From assembly GCF_001654835.1 (NCBI RefSeq), contig NZ_LXEP01000044.1, positions 124,001 to 188,000 on the forward strand: DNA of 64,000 bases. The letters run 5' to 3'. The translations under genes were made by a program, and so were the position numbers. This stretch comes from Buttiauxella gaviniae ATCC 51604 (GTDB lineage: Bacteria; Pseudomonadota; Gammaproteobacteria; Enterobacterales; Enterobacteriaceae). Below are positions 53,084-62,992 of the stretch, piece after piece. The notes under the pieces were generated by a model. It had not been told where the DNA came from and ran no database searches. It worked only from the letters and a program-made list of their open reading frames with translations. Position 1 is the first letter of the stretch. Every line of letters begins with the position of its first letter.

Positions 53084-54077
53084 TGAGTCATTAATTCCCC
53101 AGCAACTGGTACTGATTATCTCAGTGCTGTTGCTGGGAGTTGCTTCACTTTGCTTAGGTCAATATTCACTTACGCTAAGTGAAGTTCTCCATCAGCTAAC
53201 TCATTTCTCCGATACGCAAAACATTGCCAACCAGGTCATCTGGACGGTAAGACTACCGCGTATTCTGATGGCTTTGCTTGCCGGTGGCGCGCTGGGTTTA
53301 TGTGGAGCAACGCTGCAAGGGGTTTTCCATAACCCGCTGGTTGATCCACATATCATCGGCGTGACGTCAGGCGCAGCCTTTGGTGGCACGCTGGCGATTC
53401 TGCTTGGTCTTGAACCATTAATGATGATGGGGTCGACATTTTTCTTCGGACTGAGCGCATTGATTCTGGTCTATGCGATCGCCGCCTTGCAGGGGCGAGA
53501 AAACGCATTGGTGCTGATTCTCTCCGGTATCATTCTGAGTGGTTTTTTTGCAGCCCTAGTAAGCCTTATTCAATATCAGGCCGATACAGAAGAAGTTTTA
53601 CCTAACATCGTTTTTTGGTTGTTGGGGAGTTTCGCAACCGCCAACTGGCATAAAGTTTTGATGCTGACTGTTCCGGTCATAATTTCTACTACGATTTTGT
53701 TCCAGTTACGTTGGCGCATTAACCTATTGTCACTTAACGATAAAGACGCGCAGGCGTTGGGTATTTCCGTGGTACCCCTTCGACGCAGCGTATTGGTTTG
53801 CTGTGCATTTTTGGTAGCAGCACAGGTCGCTGTCAGTGGCAGTATTGCGTGGGTCGGATTAGTCATTCCTCATCTGGCGCGTCTTCTGGTGGGGGTTGAC
53901 CATCGTCGTTTACTCCCGACAGCATTCTGGATGGGGGGCGGCTTTATGATTGTCGTTGATGATATTGCCCGCACGTTAATGCAAGCCGAAATTCCATTGG
54001 GAATCATCACCGCTTTATTGGGTGCACCGCTGTTTACCTTTTTGCTAATACACTCAAGCCGTAGAGGCCGTCGATGA
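53073..54077 (+). CDS. FecCD-type ABC importer permease (system 2)
   Basis: 334 residues. VRLPRILMALLAGGALGLCGATLQGVFHNPLVDPHIIGVTSGAAFG and GLVIPHLARLLVGVDHRRLLP are the family signatures. Overlaps the ATPase gene by ATGA, so the three genes are translated together. Confidence 0.9.
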   Translation: MLSSESLIPQQLVLIISVLLLGVASLCLGQYSLTLSEVLHQLTHFSDTQNIANQVIWTVRLPRILMALLAGGALGLCGATLQGVFHNPLVDPHIIGVTSGAAFGGTLAILLGLEPLMMMGSTFFFGLSALILVYAIAALQGRENALVLILSGIILSGFFAALVSLIQYQADTEEVLPNIVFWLLGSFATANWHKVLMLTVPVIISTTILFQLRWRINLLSLNDKDAQALGISVVPLRRSVLVCCAFLVAAQVAVSGSIAWVGLVIPHLARLLVGVDHRRLLPTAFWMGGGFMIVVDDIARTLMQAEIPLGIITALLGAPLFTFLLIHSSRRGRR

Positions 54078-54826
54078 AAACGGGTGAATTACGTGTTCAG
54101 CAACTGTTATACGGACACAAAGAGCCGTTGTTTGAACCGCTCAGCTTTCACTGCCAGCAAGGGGAGGTTTGGGCAGTTCTCGGACGCAACGGTTTGGGGA
54201 AAAGCACTTTGCTTGACACGCTGACAGGTACATTAAAACCCCTCGCTGGGAATATAGAAAATGAGGGTGGCATTGGTATTGTTGCGCAACATTCGCACTT
54301 GCCCTTTCCGTACTCGGTAAGCGATGTGGTGCTGATGGGAAGGGCGCAGCATGTGAAGCTATTTTCACAACCGGGCAGTGCGGATAAGCAGAAAGTTATC
54401 GAGGCGCTGGAGCAGTTAAATATTGCACAGTTGGTTTCAACACCTTTTACTTCTCTCTCTGGCGGGCAGCAGCAATTAGTGATGATTGCCCGCGCGCTTG
54501 TGACTGCCAGCCAAATCTTATTGTTGGATGAACCTTGTTCAGCGTTGGATTTAGCCAACCAACAGGTGGTGTTACAACTGATTAGCGATCTGGCTCACCG
54601 CCAGCATCGCGGCATCATTTTTACCACCCATGATCCAGTTCATGCATTGCAGGTTGCAACCCATACGCTGCTGCTTTTGCCTGGAGGGAAATGGTTGGCC
54701 GGCGCGACCGATACCATCGCTTCTGAAGAGAATCTGTCTCAAGCTTATGGTTTAACGTTGCGGAAAATCAGGATGGGCAACTATGCCACCCCGTTTGTTG
54801 CGCCACTCTTTACGATTGAGAAGTGA
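54074..54826 (+). CDS. ABC importer ATP-binding protein (system 2)
   Basis: 250 residues with Walker A GRNGLGKST, signature LSGGQQQLV, Walker B LLLDEPCSALD and switch TTHDP. The 3' end overlaps the convergent ModA-like gene by 17 bases. AGAGG precedes the ATG. Confidence 0.9.
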   Translation: MKTGELRVQQLLYGHKEPLFEPLSFHCQQGEVWAVLGRNGLGKSTLLDTLTGTLKPLAGNIENEGGIGIVAQHSHLPFPYSVSDVVLMGRAQHVKLFSQPGSADKQKVIEALEQLNIAQLVSTPFTSLSGGQQQLVMIARALVTASQILLLDEPCSALDLANQQVVLQLISDLAHRQHRGIIFTTHDPVHALQVATHTLLLLPGGKWLAGATDTIASEENLSQAYGLTLRKIRMGNYATPFVAPLFTIEK

Positions 54827-55535
54827 GTGGTAAAAAACCAGCGCTAGTCAGAAACGCTTGTCCTTCATGGCTAAGAATAAATTCAACCAGTGCCATTACC
54901 TCTGCGGAATTCTCGAGCACAGCCAACTGATATTCGCAGCGAATATTGTGTTCTGGCGCAATTGGTACGCAACGGATATCCAGCTGCCCGCTCAACGCTT
55001 TGCCATAATGCGCATAGCCAATAAACACATCGGCGAAGCCGTGGCGTAAAATCCAGGCGCTAGCCAGTTCACCTGGCGGGACGCTGAGCGTATCACGGCC
55101 ACCAACCAGCGGAATTGCCCGCAGGCGCAGTTGCTGCCCAAGACCTGGCTGAAGCTGTTCGAGTTTATCAAACAGTGCCCATGTGTAATCACCAGACGGG
55201 TCACACCCAGGCGTGGAAGTACCAATCCGTAGTGCTGGGTCAGTGAGCAAATCTAGCCAGTCGCCACTTTTTTGCGTAGTTAATACCAGTTGATTCCAGG
55301 TGAAGGTCTGGGTTTTGGTCGCTTTACCTGTCGCAAGTAAGTGTTGGGGATGCTCCCGATTGGCAGAAGCGAAAAGGGCGCAGGGCTCTCCAGCTTCAAT
55401 GCGCTCTCTCAACAACCCTGCCGGGCCGTATTGTGCCGCAACCTCAATCCCTGTGAGTTGGGTAAAATGGTTAAGTAGCGGGGTTAAAGCCAGCCGTAGA
55501 CTGCCAGCAGCAAACAAAGGTAAAGCGCGCGTCAT
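54810..55535 (-). CDS. ModA-like substrate-binding protein without signal peptide
   Basis: 241 residues from the ATG at 55535 (the frame extends 6 residues further). It begins directly with the mature ModA pattern LPLFAAGSLRLALTPLLNHFTQLTGIEV, with LFASANREHPQHLL and a C-terminal HEGQAFLTSAGF. Proteins of this fold bind molybdate or tungstate. No secretion signal or lipobox, so it should stay in the cytoplasm as read, perhaps as a sensor or storage protein. Next to a FecCD-type importer, suggesting an oxyanion link. Confidence 0.75.
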   Translation of the reverse strand: MTRALPLFAAGSLRLALTPLLNHFTQLTGIEVAAQYGPAGLLRERIEAGEPCALFASANREHPQHLLATGKATKTQTFTWNQLVLTTQKSGDWLDLLTDPALRIGTSTPGCDPSGDYTWALFDKLEQLQPGLGQQLRLRAIPLVGGRDTLSVPPGELASAWILRHGFADVFIGYAHYGKALSGQLDIRCVPIAPEHNIRCEYQLAVLENSAEVMALVEFILSHEGQAFLTSAGFLPLTSQS

Positions 55536-55660
55536 TATTTTTAGTTCTCTCACTAAATGCTTGGTTCAGCAGACATATACCATCATACTTAACTTTTACT
55601 AATGGTTTTTGTTAATTGCAAAATCGCACTGCGTTATTATTCAGGCAGTACGCTGGGGGG

Positions 55661-55870
55661 TTAATCTGTAAATGCCCAAATGATAAGTTTATATAACTTG
55701 TAGGTTAGAAAACCAAAACTTAGTGCGAAGAAAATCGACACTATAGATAGCCTAGGATATAGATATTTTGGCATGAAATAGTAAAGATCAGAAAAAACCC
55801 ACTTTGTCACCAGGTAGCTTAAGAACGAAAAGAAATATGCTTCAGCTATATTTTTACTTTTACGTTTCAT
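55661..55870 (-). CDS. Small two-helix membrane protein
   Basis: 69 residues from the ATG at 55870 (GGAG nine bases upstream; a TTG start adds six residues). Two hydrophobic segments (AYFFSFLSYLVTKWVF and LSIVSIFFALSFGFLTYKLYKLIIW) joined by a Tyr-rich loop. AT-rich. No family recognised. Confidence 0.5.
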   Translation of the reverse strand: MKRKSKNIAEAYFFSFLSYLVTKWVFSDLYYFMPKYLYPRLSIVSIFFALSFGFLTYKLYKLIIWAFTD

Positions 55871-56155
55871 GAGTAAAGACTCCGTCAATAATCAAGTGAA
55901 AAATAACCTTATATAACATTCATCGTAATATCCACTTAATTAGCTGGTTGGCTGTTTTTTGCGCACGCCGCACTGACCTTCAATATCAAAATCATTTCCA
56001 GTTAAATCTTGTATAAAAATAAACAAAGAAAATAAAAATCAGCACAAATTAAATAACATGCAACACTGCTGAAACATAAAATCCGCATTCTTATTTTTGG
56101 TATTTGGCAACAGAATTTGTTCGTTTTGCCGCCTATTTTTTGAATCAGGATATAC

Positions 56156-56746
56156 ATGAAGTACAAAAAGCTATTTCTAATTGCCGCTTTGGCCATTGCA
56201 GGTTGTAGCGCAAAGGGCGATACGGCTAGCCAGCAACGAAGTGCCATTCAGCAGATGCGAATTGATACGCTGATGAAACTGTATAAGGTCCACCCTGAAG
56301 CCCGCAGTGAGATCCTGAAGTCAAAAGGGTATGCGGTGTTCTCCAATAACAGTAGCAAGATTTTGTTATTTGGGTTTGGCAGTGGATATGGTGTTGTGAA
56401 AGACCTCAGGTCAGGGAAAGACACCTATATGAAAATGGCACAGGCCGGGGCAGGATTGGGGATGGGCGTGAAGCAACAGCGAACCGTTCTGGTGTTCAAG
56501 GACAGCAAAGCGCTGAGCGATTTTATTAAGAATGGCTATATTGTTGGCGCTGATGCAAATGCCGCGGCCAAATATGACGATAAAGGGTTGCCTGCGTTGG
56601 GGGCTTCGGCAAGTGCCGTTGCTCCGGACAGTGTGGCAGTGCCTAAATCAGTCGATGTTTACGAACTCACCGAGAAGGGGCTTGCCGCACAAGCCATGGT
56701 TAATGGTTACAAATACTGGCCAGATGACGCTCTGAACAGTAAATAA
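56156..56746 (+). CDS. YSC84-related lipoprotein
   Basis: 196 residues. Lipobox LAIAGCS (Cys at 17) after a short basic signal. EILKSKGYAVFSNNSSKILLFGFGSGYGVVKD and AQAGAGLGMGVKQQRTVLVF are the YSC84 (SYLF) lipid-binding domain pattern. Likely outer-membrane periplasmic lipoprotein of unknown function. Ends at an intrinsic terminator. Confidence 0.8.
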   Translation: MKYKKLFLIAALAIAGCSAKGDTASQQRSAIQQMRIDTLMKLYKVHPEARSEILKSKGYAVFSNNSSKILLFGFGSGYGVVKDLRSGKDTYMKMAQAGAGLGMGVKQQRTVLVFKDSKALSDFIKNGYIVGADANAAAKYDDKGLPALGASASAVAPDSVAVPKSVDVYELTEKGLAAQAMVNGYKYWPDDALNSK

Positions 56747-56758
56747 TCTAGAGAAGCT

Positions 56759-56783
56759 AACGGCGCGATGGTGCCGTTTTTTT
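56759..56783 (+). terminator. Terminator after YSC84 gene
   Basis: AACGGC/GCCGTT stem with seven T following. Confidence 0.8.
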
Positions 56784-56945
56784 ATAGGGTAATTTTTCAG
56801 CTTCAAAAGCAGAAGGGTAAAGAAGTGTAAAAAACTATTTCATTTGCTTATGGCAATACATAGCTTCAATTTCAATTATGCACTGGCTTTTTCATCAATA
56901 CCGACAATAAATAAAGAACCAGCAAAACATGTTATAGGGTTAGGT

Positions 56946-58112
56946 ATGCTTAACAACTACAGCGTAAGAACCGTTATCCTTGTTTTTATATCTGCCTCTT
57001 TTGTCTTTATTGATCTTATGGCCTTCCTTCTGGTAGCAAATGTGAGTGTCATCCTCATGTTGAACATCGTCGGCGTTGTATTGATCTCAACCTTATGGTT
57101 TTACATGACTAAATATCTTGTGAGGCCGATTAACGAGGTTAAAAGAAATATTGATGAAATCAACTCAGGGAATTTATCAATTTCTATCCGCGAGTTTGGC
57201 AATAACTGTGCGGGGAAATTAATTCCAGGGATAAATAGCCTCGCAAAAGAAATATCCAGTCTGGTCATGGATATAAGAAAATCATCCAATTCGGCCAGCA
57301 TTTTATCCGGCACGCTGGCTAACCAAAGTGCCGAACTCTCCGTCAAAACTGAACAACAATCGGCCATGCTGATGCAAACAGCATCAAGCATGGAAGAGAT
57401 TTCAGCGGGGACAAAGAGCAATGCAGAAAACACCCGCCAGTTAAACGATATAACCAATGAAGCCCATAAATCTGCAGGTCATGGGAGTGAGTTGATGCAT
57501 AAACTCACTGAGAATATGGTATCCATTACTGATTGTTCGAAGAAAATGACCGAAATTATTAGCATTATCGATGGGATAGCGTTTCAGACGAATATCCTGG
57601 CGCTTAATGCAGCGGTTGAAGCCGCGCGAGCGGGTGAGCACGGCAAAGGATTTGCAGTGGTGGCGGGTGAAGTCCGAGTGTTAGCTCAAAAAAGCTCTGA
57701 GTCTGCCAAAAACATAAAAGCGCTGATTGAAAAAACAAATACCAATGTAATGCAGGGTGCAAAACTTGTATCTGAAGCAGAAAAAAACATGCACGACATC
57801 GTTTCAGGATCAGATGATCTTAACATGCTGATGGAGCATATTTTCATATCCACGAATGAGCAGGAAAAAGGTATTCAACAAATAACCATTGCTTTGTCCG
57901 AGCTGGAAAAAGTTACTCTGAGTAATGCTGCAGTCGTTGTGGAACTCGCCGAATCCTCAGATGTTCTAAAAAACCAGGTGGTAGAACTTCAAAAAAGAAC
58001 CAATAATTTACGCTTGAATGGTGAAGATAAAAACACAATGCCTGTGGCTCCGCTCTTAGTCCCAACGAAGCAGGGAAAACATGCATCAGAAGGTCACTGG
58101 CAGACATTTTAA
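56946..58112 (+). CDS. Methyl-accepting chemotaxis protein without periplasmic domain
   Basis: 388 residues from the ATG at 56946. Two membrane helices nearly touch ([21 protein letters not shown] and [22 protein letters not shown]), leaving almost no periplasmic loop. HAMP about 65-115; signalling hairpin with the tip [44 protein letters not shown]. The C-terminus HWQTF is a variant of the NWETF tether for CheR/CheB. It must sense membrane or cytoplasmic cues. Has its own leader; no cluster of chemotaxis genes nearby. Confidence 0.85.
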   Translation: MLNNYSVRTVILVFISASFVFIDLMAFLLVANVSVILMLNIVGVVLISTLWFYMTKYLVRPINEVKRNIDEINSGNLSISIREFGNNCAGKLIPGINSLAKEISSLVMDIRKSSNSASILSGTLANQSAELSVKTEQQSAMLMQTASSMEEISAGTKSNAENTRQLNDITNEAHKSAGHGSELMHKLTENMVSITDCSKKMTEIISIIDGIAFQTNILALNAAVEAARAGEHGKGFAVVAGEVRVLAQKSSESAKNIKALIEKTNTNVMQGAKLVSEAEKNMHDIVSGSDDLNMLMEHIFISTNEQEKGIQQITIALSELEKVTLSNAAVVVELAESSDVLKNQVVELQKRTNNLRLNGEDKNTMPVAPLLVPTKQGKHASEGHWQTF

Positions 58113-58314
58113 ATTATCATAATTTAACGACCTGGACTGCACCCCAACTGTTGAATATTCAACGCATTAAGGTGCAGTTTTTAATGGTGAATTTTTGATT
58201 ATATGGATGCAGATATTTTTATTAATTTAAGATTCAATTGTCTACTGGATAATTTGTGCGCTATTTGATCAGGGCGTGATACGATGAACCTCATTCATTG
58301 AAAGGCTAATCCTC

Positions 58315-58479
58315 ATGTCTATATTCGATTATGCAATGAAGCGCTTTAGTAACGCCACAAATGGCACTGTGACATGTCCAATCTGTGGAAATAAAGCCTC
58401 TTTTCCCGCCAACAAAATTCGCCAGGGGCAAACATTGCTCTGCCCAAAATGCAAATCACTGTTTGTTGTACCTCGCTAA
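58315..58479 (+). CDS. Small zinc-ribbon protein (YnfU-like)
   Basis: 54 residues. Two CPxC knuckles (VTCPICG and LLCPKCK) 22 residues apart, then SLFVVPR. Matches the layout of the small YnfU-type zinc-binding proteins of enterobacteria. The ATG at 58315 follows AAAGG at some distance. Role unknown. Confidence 0.7.
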   Translation: MSIFDYAMKRFSNATNGTVTCPICGNKASFPANKIRQGQTLLCPKCKSLFVVPR

Positions 58480-58711
58480 TACTGTTGCCCACAGATCGTA
58501 GCGGCTAACGCCAGCAATCCTCATCTTTTATGAAGATTCTCTCTGGCGAATTGCGCCAAAGAACCTGCGCTGAGCTTACAAATCAGCGCACGTAATGGCG
58601 ATGAAAACCACTGTAACTTCTCCTGAACATTCATACTTCGCTTACCAACGAAGCATCATCTTATTGAATCCCTATAGTAGGCTTCACAAGCGTACATTCA
58701 GGAGCAGTATT

Positions 58712-59035
58712 ATGATTGCGGTACTTTTTGAAGCGAATGCCATACCTACACAACAAGAGCGGTATCTACAACTGGCTGCAGAATTAAAGCCAGAGTTGGA
58801 GCAAATTGCAGGCTTTATTTCAATTGAGCGTTTTCAAAGTCTGAATACCGTAGGAAAAATCCTGTCGCTGTCATGGTGGGAAAGTGAAGAGTCTGTCATA
58901 GCATGGAAACAAAACCTAAAACACCAGGCTGCTCAATTTGAAGGGCGGGAATCTATATTTTCTTTTTACAGAATCAGAGTTGCACATGTCCTGCGCGATT
59001 ATTCATCTGAAAATAGAGATTCTGGCCATGTTTGA
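58712..59035 (+). CDS. Antibiotic biosynthesis monooxygenase (ABM) domain protein
   Basis: 107 residues from the ATG at 58712 (AGGAG upstream). [44 protein letters not shown] and [25 protein letters not shown] are the single ABM ferredoxin-like fold. Such proteins act on quinols, haem or electrophiles. First gene of an overlapping operon with ACT and ArsR-type genes. Confidence 0.85.
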   Translation: MIAVLFEANAIPTQQERYLQLAAELKPELEQIAGFISIERFQSLNTVGKILSLSWWESEESVIAWKQNLKHQAAQFEGRESIFSFYRIRVAHVLRDYSSENRDSGHV

Positions 59036-59420
59036 TATTCACGTTATTCTTACCAATACTCCGGGTGCACTGTCATCGCTGGGATCTTTACTCGGCCAAA
59101 GTGGGATAGGACTTGAAGGCGGAGGTGTTTTTACCATCGGTGATGAAAGCCATGCTCATTTTCTGGTTGAAGATGGTGAGCTTGCGGCACAAGTGCTTAG
59201 CGAGGCTGGTCTGAATGTTAAAAATATCACATTGCCATTAATCAGAAAATTAAAACAAGAAAAGCCTGGAGAGCTCGGTGAAATTGCCAAGGTCATTGCT
59301 CTGAATGGAATTAATATCAATGTACAATATAGTGATCATAATAATCGTTTGATTCTTCTGACCGACAATAACGACCTTGCCGCTAAAGTAACCAAACAAT
59401 GGGAAGTGCCTGCGGAATGA
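59028..59420 (+). CDS. ACT-domain protein
   Basis: 130 residues (ATG at 59028, overlapping the previous stop by 8 bases). Two ACT-like units: [47 protein letters not shown] and [40 protein letters not shown] domains bind small ligands, often amino acids. A stand-alone pair like this could be a sensor working with the downstream regulator. Confidence 0.8.
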   Translation: MFDIHVILTNTPGALSSLGSLLGQSGIGLEGGGVFTIGDESHAHFLVEDGELAAQVLSEAGLNVKNITLPLIRKLKQEKPGELGEIAKVIALNGININVQYSDHNNRLILLTDNNDLAAKVTKQWEVPAE

Positions 59421-60127
59421 ATTTAAAAGTTTCAAAAACTGCTGTTGATGAAACTGACTATCTCGAAACATCCATGTCAGTTGTTGCATCAGCCATTGCT
59501 GACCCATCGCGGGTCAGCATTCTTTGTGCGCTAATGGATGGTCGGGCATGGACGGCAACAGAATTAAGTACGGTTGCCAATATCGCCGCATCAACAACAA
59601 GCGCGCATCTCGCAAAACTGCTTAATAGCCGCTTAGTTACATGCCTGTCTCAAGGGCGGCATCGTTATTACCGCCTGGCTGGAAGCGATATTGCAGCTCT
59701 TCTTGAAACTTTGATGGTGGTATCAATGCACAGTGGAAAGACGCTTGAGACCAAAACACCGTCACATTTACGTGTTGCCCGGACATGCTACGACCATATG
59801 GCCGGAGAAGTTGCTGTTGGAATCTATAACTTCATGTTCAAAGAAGGCTGGTTTTCTCCTGATGGTAATCTGCTTTCGCCGACAGGAACGCTTCAGTTTC
59901 AGAATATGGGCGTGCTCATCGATCCAAATAGCAGGCGCAAAAGCTCCTGTGCTTGCCTTGACTGGAGCGAGAGAAGATTTCACCTTGGAGGCGGTGCCGG
60001 TGCTGCACTGATGCTGTTCTTTGAACAAAAGGGGTGGATAACTAAAATCGCTGGTTACAGAGAGGTGGTAATTACAGAAAAGGGCAAAGTCGCTTTTTTA
60101 CGGTTATTCCAGCTCACTGTGAATTGA
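59417..60127 (+). CDS. ArsR-family transcription regulator with long C-terminal domain
   Basis: 236 residues; ATG at 59417 overlaps the ACT gene stop (ATGA). Winged helix: [62 protein letters not shown] second domain of about 120 residues ends with [22 protein letters not shown], which includes a CAC motif. Most ArsR proteins are about 110 residues; this is the longer type seen with ABM partners. Likely controls its own operon. Confidence 0.85.
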   Translation: MNLKVSKTAVDETDYLETSMSVVASAIADPSRVSILCALMDGRAWTATELSTVANIAASTTSAHLAKLLNSRLVTCLSQGRHRYYRLAGSDIAALLETLMVVSMHSGKTLETKTPSHLRVARTCYDHMAGEVAVGIYNFMFKEGWFSPDGNLLSPTGTLQFQNMGVLIDPNSRRKSSCACLDWSERRFHLGGGAGAALMLFFEQKGWITKIAGYREVVITEKGKVAFLRLFQLTVN

Positions 60128-60185
60128 ATAAAACGAAAGTTTCAAAGCATTGATTCCGAGCAATCCTTTGCTCTACAGCAGCCTG

Positions 60186-61028
60186 TTAGGCTTCAACGTA
60201 TGCGATACGATACCCATCATTTTCAGGAATAACGTGAGCAAATCCCGGTCTGGCAAAGTGCATTCCTGCAATGAGCCATTTTTCTCGGGCTGCTTGTTCC
60301 AGAATTTTTTTCCTGGTCACTTCGGCTTGAACAGGGTCGCAGTCAAACGCAATAGAAACAGCCGGTTGTGCAGATTGAATATGTGGGAAATGGACAATAT
60401 CTCCCCATATCACCAGGCTTTTATTATCCGACTCAATGCGAAACCCGGTGTGACCTGGCGTGTGACCCGGTAGCCAGACCGGGTGAATACCCTTAGCAAT
60501 CTCATTCCCATCCAAAAAACTGACACTCTTTTCATAGGCATCCAGCGTTCGGCGCGCCAATGCAAAATTGCGTTGACCACGCTCACTTGCTTGTTTTTGC
60601 CAGGTATCATTGCGCCAGTATTTTGCTTCCAGAGCATTAAGATGGAGTGTCGCATTCTTAAAAACCGGGCGCCCCTCAATATCGAGCAGGCCGCCTATGT
60701 GATCAGGATGACCGTGAGTTAAAAGAAGCGTATCGATTTCTTCTGGGCTACTTCCGGCCGCATAAAGGTTTTCCTTGAGCTTCCCTCCAGCATTATTCAG
60801 ACCACCTGTACCAGCATCAACCAAAATGGTTCGCCCAACGCCACGGATAAGATAACAGTTGATGTGAATATTGCCTGGTTCAGCAATCCCGGCATTACGC
60901 TGTATTTCACCAGCTTCAGCAATATCAATACCGCACAATAATTCAAGGCTTGCAGACATATTTCCGTCACTCAGGACGGTAACCTGGTAATCACCGATTT
61001 GATGAGATGCAAAGGACGGGTAGCTCAT
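60186..61028 (-). CDS. MBL-fold metallo-hydrolase
   Basis: 280 residues from the ATG at 61028 (AAGAGGAA upstream). LLLTHGHPDHIGG is the HxHxDH metal site, LPGHTPGHTGF and VIWGDIVHFP supply further ligands, so a two-metal hydrolase. Substrate unknown; resembles quorum-quenching-like/AidC-type or general hydrolases. Divergent from a LysR regulator. Confidence 0.88.
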   Translation of the reverse strand: MSYPSFASHQIGDYQVTVLSDGNMSASLELLCGIDIAEAGEIQRNAGIAEPGNIHINCYLIRGVGRTILVDAGTGGLNNAGGKLKENLYAAGSSPEEIDTLLLTHGHPDHIGGLLDIEGRPVFKNATLHLNALEAKYWRNDTWQKQASERGQRNFALARRTLDAYEKSVSFLDGNEIAKGIHPVWLPGHTPGHTGFRIESDNKSLVIWGDIVHFPHIQSAQPAVSIAFDCDPVQAEVTRKKILEQAAREKWLIAGMHFARPGFAHVIPENDGYRIAYVEA

Positions 61029-61081
61029 GAACGGTTCCTCTTGAGAGCAAGACAAATTGTGGAGAAGGAATATCCTTCAAC

Positions 61082-61157
61082 TGACATTTCGTCATGCTAC
61101 ACGCTGTATTATCGCTTCTGAATCGATATTATTTCATCATTCAGTGACATTTTGTCA
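61082..61157. promoter_or_regulatory. Two TGACATTTYGTCA palindromes between divergent genes
   Basis: TGACATTTCGTCA at 61082-61094 and TGACATTTTGTCA at 61145-61157 are 63 bases apart, about six helical turns. The second extends to CAGTGACA/TGTCACTG. Likely operators for the adjacent LysR regulator. Confidence 0.7.
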
Positions 61158-61197
61158 CTGACAATAAAACCCACCCTCAACTAAAAAGGCAGCGGTT

Positions 61198-62091
61198 ATG
61201 CGTAGAAATATCCCCAGTAGCGCTTCGTTGCTGGCTTTTGAAGCCGCAGCAAGACACGGTAATTTTGCCCGTGCGGCAGAAGAACTCTCGCTGACGGAAG
61301 GTGCCATCAGCCGTCAAATTGCACGCCTCGAATCGCTACTGAAATGTAAGCTATTTGACCGAACGGGAAGTCGCGTGAAGCTCAATCCTGTCGGGGCGCG
61401 CTATGCACGTCACGTGGGTGAAACGCTTGAGCGCCTGGACCGAGATACTCAATACATAACCGGAATGCCGGAAGGAAACAGAAGTCTGGAGTTAGCTGCG
61501 CTGCCGACCTTTGCCAGCCGCTGGCTCATTCCTCGCTTAAGCAGTTTCAGAAAACAGCATCCAGACATCACACTGAATATAGCGGCCAGAATCGATCCAT
61601 TTATTCTTACCGGTAGTGGTTTTGATGCTGCAGTGCATTTTGATCACCCCGCGTGGGCGGGTATGCGCATGGATTTTCTGTTTAAGGAGAATCTGGTTCC
61701 GGTATGTCATCCAGAGCTGCTTACAGATACAAATCTTTCCAGCCAGTTGAACGAACTACCGCGAATTCATCGCAGACAAAATCCAGAGGCCTGGTATAGC
61801 TACGCTTGTGAAAGTGGAATTGTCCTCGATAACCCGGCTCAAGGGGTCAGATATGACCTTCACGAAATGGCAATCGCAGCGGCGCTGGCAGGGGATGGCG
61901 TGGCATTAGTACCGTGGATGTATGTTGAAAAAGATCTCAGCAGCGGGGCACTAGCAGCGCCCTGGCCCAAATCTGTAGTGCTAAGTAAAAGCTTTTGCCT
62001 GGTGAAACCAGTAGAGACTGGAATAAATGACGCTGCACTACAGGCTTTCGAGCAATGGCTGAGGGCTGAAATCACTGATAGCGGGCAATAA
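61198..62091 (+). CDS. LysR-family regulator (GcvA-like)
   Basis: 297 residues. N-terminal winged helix RNIPSSASLLAFEAAARHGNFARAAEELSLTEGAISRQIARLESLL; C-terminal effector domain with GNRSLELAALPTFASRWLIPRLSSF, typical of the GcvA branch. It probably regulates the divergent metallo-hydrolase through the two palindromes between them. Confidence 0.9.
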   Translation: MRRNIPSSASLLAFEAAARHGNFARAAEELSLTEGAISRQIARLESLLKCKLFDRTGSRVKLNPVGARYARHVGETLERLDRDTQYITGMPEGNRSLELAALPTFASRWLIPRLSSFRKQHPDITLNIAARIDPFILTGSGFDAAVHFDHPAWAGMRMDFLFKENLVPVCHPELLTDTNLSSQLNELPRIHRRQNPEAWYSYACESGIVLDNPAQGVRYDLHEMAIAAALAGDGVALVPWMYVEKDLSSGALAAPWPKSVVLSKSFCLVKPVETGINDAALQAFEQWLRAEITDSGQ

Positions 62092-62152
62092 CGTAATACG
62101 ATGGAGCAAATATGGCCGCACCAGCGACCATATTGCATCAGTATTGAAAACG

Positions 62153-62848
62153 TTATGGGTGACTTCGAAAACTCGCAAGTTTGCGCTTTTGCTGTCCGCT
62201 GGCTGTGAAATTGCCCGGCGAAAGCCAGCCTGAAAGTGAGCTTTCCACTGTTGGCCATTCAATATCGATAATGGATAACCAGTCCGTGTCACGGTTGCGT
62301 TGTTTGCGTGTCATGGCCTGACGGAAGCGTCCTTCAAACTTGAAACCCAGTCTGTCTGCAGCATTTCTGGAAGCCAAATTGAGCGAGTCACAACGCCATG
62401 CCACACGGCGATAGCCCAGAGAAAATGCATTTTTCAGCAACAAAAATATGGCTTCTGTGCCCATGGCGGTTCGTTGCATCTTGGGTGACCAAGTGACATG
62501 TCCTATTTCTATCGCACCGTTAACAATATCAATATTGCTAAAGCAGACGACACCAACCGGAAGACCACTGTTTATGTCCACCACGGCCCATGCAACCAGC
62601 CCGGGATCGTTAATTTTATTCTCAACCCAAAGCTGCATTTGCTGTAAGCAGGTAGGCTGCTCAGCACCAAGCCAGGTCCAGTCTCTATCATCAGGCGCCT
62701 GTGAGAAGGCTTCGAGAAGATCACCGCAATGGCTGGTTTCAAGAGGTAAAAGATTACAGTGATGGCCACTGAGCTGAGCTCGGGCTGGAAAGGGTGCAGG
62801 TTGCCAGTCGGGAAGTGGGAAACCCACAGGCTGACCATATTTATTCAT
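62153..62848 (-). CDS. GNAT N-acetyltransferase (RimJ/RimL-like)
   Basis: 231 residues from the ATG at 62848 (weak ribosome-binding site). LVAWAVVDINSGLPVGVVCFSNID, IEIGHVTWSPKMQRTAMGTEAIFLLLKNAFSLGYRRVAWRCDSLNLASRNAADRLGFKFEGRFRQA is a complete GNAT fold of the kind with an R/Q-x-x-x-G/A acetyl-CoA loop (QRTAMG). Target unknown. Confidence 0.88.
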   Translation of the reverse strand: MNKYGQPVGFPLPDWQPAPFPARAQLSGHHCNLLPLETSHCGDLLEAFSQAPDDRDWTWLGAEQPTCLQQMQLWVENKINDPGLVAWAVVDINSGLPVGVVCFSNIDIVNGAIEIGHVTWSPKMQRTAMGTEAIFLLLKNAFSLGYRRVAWRCDSLNLASRNAADRLGFKFEGRFRQAMTRKQRNRDTDWLSIIDIEWPTVESSLSGWLSPGNFTASGQQKRKLASFRSHP

Positions 62849-62992
62849 ATTCAATGATCATTCACCTTTTGCATTGCAAGATTGCACGATAGCCATTGTG
62901 GTAGCGACAAAGAGCCTATTAAAAACATGATGATCGAATCAAGCGTCACACGCTAGATTTCATGCTGATAACCGTTTACTACCCTTAAAACG

